Shown here: positions 35,526 to 43,214 of the stretch, in pieces
Layout: the number at the start of each line of letters is the position of its first letter
Numbering within the stretch: the first letter of the stretch is position 1
Assembly: GCA_016934415.1 (NCBI GenBank)
Contig: JAFGSW010000063.1
Location: 84,043-148,042, forward strand
DNA from: Spirochaetales bacterium
GTDB taxonomy: Bacteria; Spirochaetota; Spirochaetia; SZUA-6; RPPD01
Length of the DNA stretch: 64,000 bases
Direction: 5' to 3'
The notes under the pieces: model-generated
Seen by the model: the letters and a program-made list of their open reading frames with translations, nothing else
The model's database searches: none
What the model was told of the DNA's origin: nothing
Made by a program: the position numbers and the translations under genes

Positions 35526-35924
35526 ATGAAATTTCGTATAATCACATCCGGAATAGTATTGGGCGTCTTGGGTTTTTTATCATGCGTGCGGCAGAGCGTT
35601 TCGGGTGAACCCGCGCTCTCGTCCGCCGAGCTTCAGCTGCTCTTGAAAGAAAAACCGCCAGGCTTCCACCTGATCGACGTGAGGACGCCGGAGGAATACA
35701 CCGCGGGCCACATCCCGGGCGCCGTCAACATTCCGATCGATGTTATCGCCTGGAATCCCCCGGCCGCGGAGAAGGGCGAACGCATCGTTGTCTACTGCCG
35801 GAGCGGCGCGCGGTCCGGACGGGCCAGACAGACGCTTCTCGACCTCGGGTTCACCGACGTCGTTAATTTCGGCGCCGTCTCGAACTGGAAAGACGAGCTC
35901 GTTACGGGAGACAAACCCGAGTAA
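35526..35924 (+). CDS. Rhodanese-like lipoprotein
   Basis: 132 residues. The lipobox LGFLSC is followed by a single rhodanese domain: LIDVRTPEEYTAGHIPGAVNIP and the active-site loop VVYCRSGARSGRA with catalytic Cys. Such proteins transfer sulfane sulfur, here in the envelope. The ribosome site GGAGG lies 7 nt from ATG 35526, so the longer frame from 35448 is not used. A possible GC-rich terminator with T-tract follows (35951-35976). It precedes but is probably separate from the CpxP-like operon. Confidence 0.88.
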   Translation: MKFRIITSGIVLGVLGFLSCVRQSVSGEPALSSAELQLLLKEKPPGFHLIDVRTPEEYTAGHIPGAVNIPIDVIAWNPPAAEKGERIVVYCRSGARSGRARQTLLDLGFTDVVNFGAVSNWKDELVTGDKPE

Positions 35925-35950
35925 CGAACGAACCCCCGCCCCCCACACGG

Positions 35951-35976
35951 ACGGGCGCGCCCCGGCGCTTTTTTTT
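35951..35976 (+). terminator. Possible terminator after the rhodanese gene
   Basis: A GC-rich inverted stretch (GGGCGCGCC...GGCGC) is followed by eight T. The stem is short and the loop ambiguous, so it is a weak call. Confidence 0.4.
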
Positions 35977-36033
35977 GCAACCGAAAGCCCCCCGCGGACG
36001 ACTAACGGTCATACCACGCAAGGAGGTATACCG

Positions 36034-36510
36034 ATGAAAAGATTGCTGATCGCCGCCGCGCTCCTGGCCGGCGTCTCATTCGCGGCCATGGCGCAGGATA
36101 TAGACCGGTTCTTCGCCAATGATAAGGCGCGAAAACAATTGAACCTGACGGACCAGGAGGTGCAAGCCCTGCGGAAGGCGTGGGACGACACGCATCAGAA
36201 ACTCAAAATAGCCAAGGCCGACCGGGACCTGAAAGCCGCTGAGCTCAAGCGGCTGTTGCTCGAAAATCCGGTCGATATGAACGCGGTGCAGAAGTCCCTG
36301 CGCGAGGCCATGGACGTCGAGTACGCCATTCGCCTGGCACAAATCGAGTTGGCCGTAAAAATGAAGGACATCCTCGGCGACAAGCGCTGGGCGGACGTCC
36401 AGCGATACCTGCGCGGCCTGCGCATGAGATTGCATTCCCCGGATCGCGACGGTCGCGGTCCGAATCGCAGGAACGCCCCGCGCAACTCGCCGCCGCCCAG
36501 CGGCGACTGA
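36034..36510 (+). CDS. Periplasmic CpxP/Spy-like protein
   Basis: 158 residues. A signal peptide (to AAMAQD) is followed by an all-helical domain with paired heptad helices (LNLTDQEVQALRKAWDDTH, ADRDLKAAELKRLLLENP). This matches the Spy/CpxP/ZraP/CnrX type of periplasmic helical hairpins with the LTxxQ-like LTDQEV. The C-terminal tail is Arg/Pro/Asn-rich (RGPNRRNAPRNSPPP). Family members chaperone proteins or sense metals. The ribosome site AAGGAGG is strong. The gene begins an operon with ECF sigma (18 nt apart) and anti-sigma. Confidence 0.8.
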   Translation: MKRLLIAAALLAGVSFAAMAQDIDRFFANDKARKQLNLTDQEVQALRKAWDDTHQKLKIAKADRDLKAAELKRLLLENPVDMNAVQKSLREAMDVEYAIRLAQIELAVKMKDILGDKRWADVQRYLRGLRMRLHSPDRDGRGPNRRNAPRNSPPPSGD

Positions 36511-36528
36511 ACGGCATCGGAATCCTTA

Positions 36529-37164
36529 ATGGAAGCGGACGAATTGACGGAAGAACAGCCTTGCGCCGGCATCGCCGAAAGAGCGAAATCGGCCGGGGAA
36601 CACGCGATAGGCGAAAAACAGTTGATCCGGGAGCTGATCGCCTTTCGCGACCCGGTCCTGTTCGAAAGGCTGTTGCCGGCCCATCTCCCCTGGCTCCGCC
36701 GCCTGCTTTATTCAGTCTTCAACGGCGCCCGCGAGGACATGGAGGACGCCGAGCAGGAGATACTCACCGGCATTTACTCCGATGTCGGGCGCTACCGTTT
36801 TCAGAGCAGTTTCAAGACGTTTTTCTACCGCTACGCCCGCAATAAAGCCATCGACTTGTTGCGGAAGACGGTGAGGCTCCGACGGAGGGAAGCGGCACTC
36901 AAGGGTGAAATCCCCTTGGCGGTCGCTTCTCCCGAGGAGGAGTTCCTCAAGAGGGATCGCCGGGAGGAGCTGTCGAACCGCCTGCTCGAGCTGGCCGCGG
37001 ATGAGCGAGACATTCTTCTCATGAAAGACGTCGAGGGTTTCTCGATCGATGAGATTTCGGCCGTGACCGGCCGGAAAGCGGGCACCGTCAAGTCCATCCT
37101 GCATCGGACCCGCGAAAAACTGTTCGCATTGATCGAGGGGAGGAGGAGAATATGCCGAACATGA
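36529..37164 (+). CDS. ECF-type RNA polymerase sigma factor
   Basis: 211 residues. Region 2 has DAEQEILTGIYSDVGRYRFQSSFKTFFYRYARNKAID (-10 recognition). Region 4 has LAADERDILLMKDVEGFSIDEISAVTGRKAGTVKSILHRTREKL, a helix-turn-helix for the -35. It directs RNA polymerase to stress promoters. The N-terminal 40 residues before region 2 are unusual. It overlaps the anti-sigma gene by 13 nt. No clear ribosome site is seen. Confidence 0.9.
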   Translation: MEADELTEEQPCAGIAERAKSAGEHAIGEKQLIRELIAFRDPVLFERLLPAHLPWLRRLLYSVFNGAREDMEDAEQEILTGIYSDVGRYRFQSSFKTFFYRYARNKAIDLLRKTVRLRRREAALKGEIPLAVASPEEEFLKRDRREELSNRLLELAADERDILLMKDVEGFSIDEISAVTGRKAGTVKSILHRTREKLFALIEGRRRICRT

Positions 37165-37580
37165 CATGCTCAGACATAAGAGAGAGGCTGCAGGACGCGC
37201 ATGATCGCGGCGCCGCGATGGACGAGGGCTGTGCGGACCATCTGTCCGCCTGCGAAGCCTGCCGCGTGTTCCAGGAATTTCTCACGACATATCCGGAACG
37301 ACTGCGGCGGGAGCTTGACACGCTGGCGGACGGGAGCGTATTCTCCGCCGCACGGACGGCCGAGCCCGGGCGGGTCGGGAAACGGCGCCGCCGTATCGGC
37401 TATTCCCTCTCAGGCCTGGCCGCGGCGGTCGTCATCGGTCTGGGAATCTTGTTTGCCGTCTTCACGGTCGAACGCGTCCGGACCGATCGCTATGTCCGGG
37501 AAGAGAACAGCCGTTTCGTCGACGACCTGTTCAACGATTCCGTCTTTGACGGAACCGCGTATTTTACTGTGAGTGAGTAA
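37152..37580 (+). CDS. Membrane anti-sigma factor with zinc-finger motif
   Basis: 142 residues. It has a ZAS-type motif, H30-x3-C34-x2-C37 in ADHLSACEACRVF, typical of zf-HC2 anti-sigma domains. A single membrane helix (about 80-105: YSLSGLAAAVVIGLGILFAVF) follows and a short periplasmic tail. It would hold the ECF sigma at the membrane until a signal arrives. AGGAGG gives a good ribosome site, and it overlaps the sigma gene by 13 nt. The CpxP-like protein upstream is a plausible periplasmic sensor partner, as in CnrYXH. Confidence 0.85.
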   Translation: MPNMTCSDIRERLQDAHDRGAAMDEGCADHLSACEACRVFQEFLTTYPERLRRELDTLADGSVFSAARTAEPGRVGKRRRRIGYSLSGLAAAVVIGLGILFAVFTVERVRTDRYVREENSRFVDDLFNDSVFDGTAYFTVSE

Positions 37581-37621
37581 ACCGGCAAATCGCGGTCCTT
37601 TGCTGAGACACCTGTGTAAAT

Positions 37622-37685
37622 ATCGATCAGGAATCTCGCAGCGCAGCTTCCAGCGAGCCAGGAGAAGCAGAAATCCAGGAATAGG
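37622..37685. repeat. Single repeat arm, class A (copy 9)
   Basis: It holds ATCAGGAATCTCGCAGCGC and AGCGAGCCAGGAGAAG...ATCCAGGAAT, the arm type also seen in copies 1 and 3. No second arm is visible; the remnant of rlmD begins directly after it. Confidence 0.65.
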
Positions 37686-37687
37686 AT

Positions 37688-37780
37688 TTAAAGCTTCACA
37701 ACAGCTTTATCATACGTATGCGGGAATATATCCCCCGGAGCGATTTTGCTTAGGAAGTACCCCATATCGATGAGACGGGC
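37688..37780 (-). pseudogene. Remnant of an rlmD/TrmA-type gene 3' end
   Basis: The minus-strand frame reads ARLIDMGYFLSKIAPGDIFP then HTYDKAVVKL and TAA. It matches the C-terminus of the nearby RlmD protein (ARLIDMGYLLGEIAPVDMFP, HTYHTEAVVKL) with about 22 of 30 residues identical and one codon missing. Homology stops upstream of the alanine. A 26-nt stretch (37757-37782) is identical to 39552-39577. It is a displaced or duplicated end of rlmD. Confidence 0.85.
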
Positions 37781-37851
37781 GCGCTCCGGGCGCCGGGACC
37801 GCAGTTGTTTATCGTATTTGTAAAAGTTTTTTAAATTTTAAAGCAAAGCGC

Positions 37852-37880
37852 TTTACAATCGGCCCACAACCTTCTACTCT
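37852..37880 (+). promoter_or_regulatory. Promoter of the CreD-like gene
   Basis: TTTACA (37852-37857), 17-nt spacer, TACTCT (37875-37880). ATG 37888 follows after 7 nt with no ribosome site. The upstream DNA is AT-rich and carries an AAAGCGCTTT palindrome (37845-37854). Confidence 0.4.
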
Positions 37881-37887
37881 CTTCCGT

Positions 37888-39381
37888 ATGGAAACAATCG
37901 TGCAACGCCTGACCGCCTGGATCACCATCGAACCTTTTATCACCCTCCTTATGATCATCGCCGCCATTACCCTCTTCCTTCGCTCGTATCGGGCCGTCAA
38001 TCAGGAGGGGCCGGTCAAATTCTGGTACTGGCTTCGGAAAATACTGGAATCGATCGGCGTCACCATACTTTTCCTCGGCCTGCTCTGGGTCTCGAGGGCG
38101 GTGCTCAACAACAATTACCAGACCTTCATCTCCAACCACGGCCGGGTCAGCCAGGCCAATTACGAGAGCGTCCAGAACATCTGGGGCGGCACGCAGGCGC
38201 AGCGGGACCTATCCGTGAGACATTCGATAGAAAGGGATGTGATGGAGGAAATACCGCGCGCCGACGAGACCAAACCGCCGCTTTACAAGAAAGTGCGGCG
38301 CCGCTTCACGATCGAGCAGAATTCCATTCTCAGCACCCACGGCACGGTGGAGCTCCGCACCAACAAGCGCCAGAAGGGGAGCGCATTCTACAATGGCTTT
38401 GAAACGAAATTCAATTTCACCTACACGGTGAAGAACGATTCCGACGTGCGGACGGACGCGGACTTCCGGTTCCCCCTGCCCTCGAGCCAGTCCATGTTCT
38501 CCGACGTCGTGATCCTGGTCAACGACCGCGACGTTTCCAAGGACCTGCGGGTGAGCTCATCGGCCATCGCCTGGAGGATGCAGATGGACCCCGGCCAAAC
38601 CTGGACCGTCAAGGTCCGCTACCAGACGCGGGGCCTTGAGTATTTCTATTACCAGATCCCGTCGCCCAGGCAGATCAAGGATTTCGATTTCACCCTGACC
38701 GCCGTCGACCTGCCCGTTTCAGAGATCAACTATCCCGAGGGCTGTATTCCGCCCACGCAGGAGATCATCCCCACGGCCGGCGGCCGGGGCTCCATCCTCA
38801 CCTGGCGGTTCAACGACACAATCACCACCGCCGGCATGGGGGTGTCCCTCCCCAAGCCGGAACAGCCGGGGGAAAGGACGAGCCTGATGCTCGCCGCGAG
38901 TTCCTACGGGCTCATGATGCTCCTCCTGGCCGTGGCCCTCACCTTCATCCTGGCGGACAAGCGAATCAATCTCCTCGAGATCGCACTCATCGCCGGAGTC
39001 TATTGCCTGATGTACATCCTCGCAGCCTCGCTCAATGACACGTTCCTCCATTTCTGGGGATCGTTCACCCTGGGGACGATCGTCACCTGCGGGTTGACCG
39101 TGCTCTTCTCGCTGAAATTCGAGCCGCTCTACAAAATGAGTCTCTTAGGGCTCGTCGGTTTCTTCAGCCTTGTCTACCCGCTCCTAAGCCAGTTTAAAGA
39201 CATCACGGATTCCCTGAACGGCCTGGTGATGGCGGCCATGATCGCCTACCTCTTCGCCATGGCCGTCGCGACGCGTTTCAGGAAACCAGGAATAGCAGGA
39301 AACCAGGAAAAGAGAGAAATGAAGGATGTAAGAAAGAGTTATCTCAGAGATGTAAAAAAAGACGATATCCATAGTGTTTGA
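37888..39381 (+). CDS. Inner-membrane protein, CreD-like topology
   Basis: 497 residues. Two N-terminal membrane helices surround a long extracytoplasmic domain with beta-rich sequence (about 120-330), then five or six membrane helices (LMMLLLAVALTFILA, LLEIALIAGVYCLMYIL, FTLGTIVTCGLTVLFSL). The layout is like CreD (PF06123), but similarity is not certain. The ATG at 37888 has no ribosome site and lies close to a -10 box. The last 30 residues, from RKPGIAGNQEKRE on, are encoded by the arm of a class A repeat, so the original stop was lost. The gene sits between a remnant and the intact end of rlmD. Confidence 0.6.
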   Translation: METIVQRLTAWITIEPFITLLMIIAAITLFLRSYRAVNQEGPVKFWYWLRKILESIGVTILFLGLLWVSRAVLNNNYQTFISNHGRVSQANYESVQNIWGGTQAQRDLSVRHSIERDVMEEIPRADETKPPLYKKVRRRFTIEQNSILSTHGTVELRTNKRQKGSAFYNGFETKFNFTYTVKNDSDVRTDADFRFPLPSSQSMFSDVVILVNDRDVSKDLRVSSSAIAWRMQMDPGQTWTVKVRYQTRGLEYFYYQIPSPRQIKDFDFTLTAVDLPVSEINYPEGCIPPTQEIIPTAGGRGSILTWRFNDTITTAGMGVSLPKPEQPGERTSLMLAASSYGLMMLLLAVALTFILADKRINLLEIALIAGVYCLMYILAASLNDTFLHFWGSFTLGTIVTCGLTVLFSLKFEPLYKMSLLGLVGFFSLVYPLLSQFKDITDSLNGLVMAAMIAYLFAMAVATRFRKPGIAGNQEKREMKDVRKSYLRDVKKDDIHSV

Positions 39382-39452
39382 TTTTCTCAAAATTCTCTTC
39401 GCGCTCTTCCCCTCTTTTCCTGGCTTCCTGTCCTTCATGGATTCCTTATAAA
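39279..39452. repeat. Fold-back intergenic repeat, class A (copy 10), overlapping a coding end
   Basis: The left arm is AGGAAACCAGGAATAGCAGG followed by AAACCAGGAAAAG, inside the reading frame of the CreD-like gene. The right arm is TTTTCCTGGCTTCCTGTC...ATGGATTCCTTATAAATT. The gene's stop codon at 39379 is in the AT-rich centre. Confidence 0.9.
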
Positions 39453-39470
39453 TTCTTAAGGGATGAAGGC

Positions 39471-40748
39471 TTACCGCGCTACAAGCTTGACGACGGCTTC
39501 AGTGTGGTACGTGTGGGGGAACATATCCACCGGGGCGATTTCTCCGAGCAGGTACCCCATATCGATGAGACGGGCGCAATCGCGGGCCAGGGTTTCGGGG
39601 AGGCAGGAGACATAGGCGATGCGGCTCGGGCGCAGGCGAGCGACGGCCCGGAGTACGCTCTCGTCGCAACCCCGGCGCGGCGGGTCGAGGAGCAAGGCGT
39701 CGACTTCGCCGGGCGCCAATTCCGCGAGACCGTCCGCGGCCGATGCCGGCCAAAACTCGGTATTGGTAATTTTATTCAGCTTGGCCGAAAGGCGAGCCGC
39801 CTCCACGCTGGACCGGTTGCCCTCGATGCCGATCACGCGACGCGCCTGCGCCGCCCCGTCCAGGGCGAAGAACCCCACCCCGCAATAGAGGTCGACGAAG
39901 GTTTCGGAGGAGGTGAGTTCGAGAAGACGCCGGGCGATCTCGAGCAGGGTGAGCGCCTGGAAGTAATTCGTCTGGAAGAATGAGTCCGGGGGAATGAAGA
40001 AGTCGAGTCGGCCGACGCGCTGGGTGAGAAAGGGAATGCCGGCCAGGAGCCGGACACCGTTCCTCGTCCGCACGGCGATCGACGATAGCCCCGGGATTTC
40101 GCGTTCCAGGCGCCGGGCAAGGCCGTGCAGCGCGGCCGACGGTTTTTCCGCGTACATGACCAGACTCGACGCCGTACGCGTGCCGCGGGCGTGAATTTGC
40201 TCGACGGAGGCCGGGAAGGAACGATGGACGAGCTTTCGGTACAGGCGCTGCAGCCTGGGGAGCTCCATCGGGCACTGATCGAAATAAACGATGCTCTTTG
40301 AATTCTCCTTCATGAATCCGAAACGCCCCTGGCCGTCGGCCACGAGCGAGAGCTTGTTCCGGAACGCGTGCGGCTCGCGCATAGGCGCCACTGGCCGGAC
40401 ATCGGGCCGTACGCCGAGGACTTTGGTCATCGCTTTGACGAACATTTTCTGTTTCCAGGCGAGTTGGGTCGGATAGGCCACCTGCAGCCACTGGCAGCCG
40501 CCGCACCCCGCCCGGAACGCGGGACAATCCGCCTCCACCCGATCGGGAGAAGCCGATACTATCTCCTCGATTTCGGCGCTCCCGTAGCCTTTCCGGAGTT
40601 TCTTCACCCGCACCCTGACCGTGTCCCCGGGAACGCCGCGGGGGACGGCGAGCATGGCGCCATGATGCTTGACACCGGCGTGGCCGCCGTATTCAAGCGA
40701 GGTAAGAGTGCATTCGGTGAGGGCGCCGGGGGCGAGATCTGATTCCAT
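39471..40748 (-). CDS. rlmD: 23S rRNA (uracil-C5)-methyltransferase, RlmD/TrmA family
   Basis: 425 residues. An N-terminal TRAM domain is followed by the [4Fe-4S] cysteine cluster CPAFRAGCGGC and FDQCPM, and a methyltransferase core with FVDLYCGVGFFAL, LLLDPPRRGCDE and catalytic YVSCLPETLARD. It uses S-adenosylmethionine to make 5-methyluridine. RlmD or RlmC specificity cannot be told. I chose ATG 40748; the frame from 40799 adds 17 odd residues. No ribosome site is seen, but an AT-rich -10-like TATATT lies 12 nt before. Its 3' end is duplicated as a remnant 1.8 kb away. Confidence 0.9.
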   Translation of the reverse strand: MESDLAPGALTECTLTSLEYGGHAGVKHHGAMLAVPRGVPGDTVRVRVKKLRKGYGSAEIEEIVSASPDRVEADCPAFRAGCGGCQWLQVAYPTQLAWKQKMFVKAMTKVLGVRPDVRPVAPMREPHAFRNKLSLVADGQGRFGFMKENSKSIVYFDQCPMELPRLQRLYRKLVHRSFPASVEQIHARGTRTASSLVMYAEKPSAALHGLARRLEREIPGLSSIAVRTRNGVRLLAGIPFLTQRVGRLDFFIPPDSFFQTNYFQALTLLEIARRLLELTSSETFVDLYCGVGFFALDGAAQARRVIGIEGNRSSVEAARLSAKLNKITNTEFWPASAADGLAELAPGEVDALLLDPPRRGCDESVLRAVARLRPSRIAYVSCLPETLARDCARLIDMGYLLGEIAPVDMFPHTYHTEAVVKLVAR

Positions 40749-40846
40749 ACGAAGGTCAATAATATAATACAAAGCACGCCGGTTGGAAAGCGCGGACAAA
40801 TTGATTTCAGAAAGATAAATGCAGTTTTCCTTTTACTAAATCGCCC

Positions 40847-42055
40847 TTACCTTCCCCGCGAAGCGTTCTCCGTGCCCAGCGCCAGTCGCTTCACAAGCAT
40901 GGTCGCGTAACTGCCCCGCCTAAGAAAAAAATGCAGAGTGATCTTCATGCGGCCCGGGTAGAGCTCGTCGGGCCGCGGCTCGTCGAAGGCGAACTCTTCC
41001 GGCACGACCACGGCCCGGCGTTCGGCGCCCCGAACGGCCTTGCCGTGAAGTTTCTTCACCTTAAGGTTTCCCAATCCGATGTTCTCCTCGGCCAGCGCCG
41101 CATCCAGGGCGCGCCGGATACCCTTGTCCTCCACGATCGTGTCGTGACCGGGAACAGGCAGGGAAAGACCATTGAGCAGAACGAAGGTTTCCTCCGGGAG
41201 GTCGCAATAGAACAGGAGATCGCCGTAGGGAAACCCATACGTTTCGAGCGGTCCGGTCGCTTTTTTTTCGCGAAGGCCGTCCAGGTAATGGACGAGCAGG
41301 CGGTTGAATAGAAACGATTGGTACGCCTGGAGACTCAATATGGTGAGATCTCGGTCGATGGCATTGACTGCCTTGTTGAAGGCCATGTATCCCCCGGGGG
41401 CCTTGAGCACGGCGAAGACTTTCGCGAATTTGCGGGGTACCGGTACGTCGATCTTTCCCCACTGCCGCCAAAGCGAGGCGGCCCGGGTCTTGAAGGCTTT
41501 GTCTTCGCCGCGATCGTATTCCGACGGCGCCAGGTATATTTTCAAGGCCTCTTCCATTTTCCCCAGAAAAAGCGCTTTTCCCAAAAACCCCCTCCCGGTG
41601 CGCGCGCTGCCGAACCGCTGCTCGTCGAAATAATTCGGGAACCCCCTGGCCCTCGCCGCCAGGCAGTTGCGCTTGACGGTCTCGACGTCCGCGGGCGCCA
41701 CGTCCCGGAGCGTGACCCGGAACGAATTCCCGGCAATGTCGGCCGCGGTCATTTTCCGGTCCGCGTATCCCTCGTGCGCGAGCGAGTAATTCAGCTCATC
41801 CAGCTTCTCCGGCAACCCCCCGCGATTCCGAACGGAGATGAGCTGTTCCGAATCGCCGTAGCGGTCCTTGAGCCCGGCCAGGTTGATATCGTCTTTCTGC
41901 ACTCCCAGCCGCCGCGCCAAAACTCCCACCAGGTCGAACGTGTCCCAATGCTTTTTCCCGAGCCGGTAGATGCGGTACGCGGCCGGCGCCGCTCCCACAT
42001 TGAGGAGGGATTTTTCTCGTACGACGAAATCCTCGGGTTTAACCTTGATTTTCAC
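40847..42055 (-). CDS. truD: tRNA pseudouridine(13) synthase TruD
   Basis: 402 residues. The catalytic motif LAGLKDRYGDSEQ (Asp64) is present along with NYFDEQRFGSAR and the TRUD-insertion domain. It modifies U13 of tRNA. The start is GTG 42055 (MKIKVKPEDF). The C-terminus is basic with ARRGSYATMLVKRL, typical of TruD. It lies 99 nt upstream of rlmD on the same strand, so both may be cotranscribed as RNA-modification genes. Confidence 0.93.
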   Translation of the reverse strand: MKIKVKPEDFVVREKSLLNVGAAPAAYRIYRLGKKHWDTFDLVGVLARRLGVQKDDINLAGLKDRYGDSEQLISVRNRGGLPEKLDELNYSLAHEGYADRKMTAADIAGNSFRVTLRDVAPADVETVKRNCLAARARGFPNYFDEQRFGSARTGRGFLGKALFLGKMEEALKIYLAPSEYDRGEDKAFKTRAASLWRQWGKIDVPVPRKFAKVFAVLKAPGGYMAFNKAVNAIDRDLTILSLQAYQSFLFNRLLVHYLDGLREKKATGPLETYGFPYGDLLFYCDLPEETFVLLNGLSLPVPGHDTIVEDKGIRRALDAALAEENIGLGNLKVKKLHGKAVRGAERRAVVVPEEFAFDEPRPDELYPGRMKITLHFFLRRGSYATMLVKRLALGTENASRGR

Positions 42056-42215
42056 GAACTAACTGTATGCGAAAGACGCTAATGAGACAAGGAGACATAA
42101 TTGATTGCGCGATGCAAAAATAAAGGGATGGTATGCAACCGTTTCGTTCGATTGTTGCTTTACAGAACGAGAAATCGACATCATAATCGGAACAAAGTTG
42201 AAAAGGAATCAACCG

Positions 42216-43025
42216 ATGCAGAAACGAAGCTACGTCCACGGTTACTCCGATCGCGAGGCGACCCGTCTCTCAGACCAGGCGAACACCCTCGCCACCCTGC
42301 TCCACCACGACTCCCTGTTCCCGGAGGGCTCCTTGGTGATCGAGGCCGGGTGCGGCACGGGCGCGCAAACCGTGATCATCGCCCCGCAGAATCCAAGCTG
42401 CCGTTTCGTCTCGATCGATCTTTCTCCGGACTCGCTCAAACAGGCGGAAGCGCAGGCCCGCGAGCGCGGCATCGGGAACGTCGCTTTCCGGATCGGAGAC
42501 GTCATGCGTCTCCCCTTCCCGCCCGAAACCTTCGACCACGTTTTCATCTGCTTCGTCCTCGAGCACCTGCCCGATCCCGGTAAAGCGCTCGCGGCTCTGA
42601 AAAAAGTGCTAAAAAAAGGCGGAACGATCACGGTCATCGAGGGCGATCACGGCTCGGCCTATTATTACCCCGAAAGCGAATCGGCCTTCCTTGCTATCCA
42701 GGCTCAGGTAAAACTCCAGGCCGCCGGAGGCGGCAACGCCAATATCGGCCGTCAGCTGTATCCCCTCCTCATGAAAGCCGGTTTCTCAGATTGCCGCGTC
42801 TCTCCGCGAATGGTGTACGCCGATTCCTCCCGCCCCGCCATGGTCGAAGGCTTCACGAAAAACACCTTTACCGCCATGATCGAGGGCGTTCGCCAGAAAG
42901 CCATCGACATCGGGATCGTTTCCGCCGCGGTCTTCGACCAGGGCATCCGCGACCTCTACCGGACGGCGGAAGCGGACGGGGTGTTTTGCTATACGTTCTT
43001 CAAGGGTGTGGGCTTAAAGCGCTGA
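42216..43025 (+). CDS. SAM-dependent methyltransferase (class I)
   Basis: 269 residues. Motif I VIEAGCGTGAQT, FVSIDLSPDSL, motif IV VFICFVLEHLPDPGKAL and GGTITVIEGDHG mark a class I methyltransferase of the UbiE/arsenite-like superfamily. The C-terminal 100 residues (YGGxNANIGRQLYPLL, SRPAMVEGFTKNTF) are helical and may define a substrate. The substrate is unknown. ATG 42216 has AAAAGGA upstream; the frame from 42105 is less likely. It diverges from truD. Confidence 0.85.
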   Translation: MQKRSYVHGYSDREATRLSDQANTLATLLHHDSLFPEGSLVIEAGCGTGAQTVIIAPQNPSCRFVSIDLSPDSLKQAEAQARERGIGNVAFRIGDVMRLPFPPETFDHVFICFVLEHLPDPGKALAALKKVLKKGGTITVIEGDHGSAYYYPESESAFLAIQAQVKLQAAGGGNANIGRQLYPLLMKAGFSDCRVSPRMVYADSSRPAMVEGFTKNTFTAMIEGVRQKAIDIGIVSAAVFDQGIRDLYRTAEADGVFCYTFFKGVGLKR

Positions 43026-43047
43026 GAAGGCTCTTCTTGAGAATTTG

Positions 43048-43177
43048 AACTACGGATGACGCGGATGAACGCGGATAAGAAAAAATAACAACCGGAGACA
43101 TTGCGGATAAAAATAAAAAATCAAAGATTTATTTTTTTTTCTTCATCCGAGTCCTATCCGCGTTCATCCGTAGTTTT
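43048..43177. repeat. Fold-back intergenic repeat, class B (copy 11)
   Basis: The left arm ACTACGGATGACGCGGATGA and the right arm ATCCGCGTTCATCCGTAGT pair almost exactly. The centre is AT-rich. It lies between convergent genes. Confidence 0.9.
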
Positions 43178-43214
43178 TCCTTTTCTTCGCGTCAATCCAG
43201 CTAGAGAAAATATA

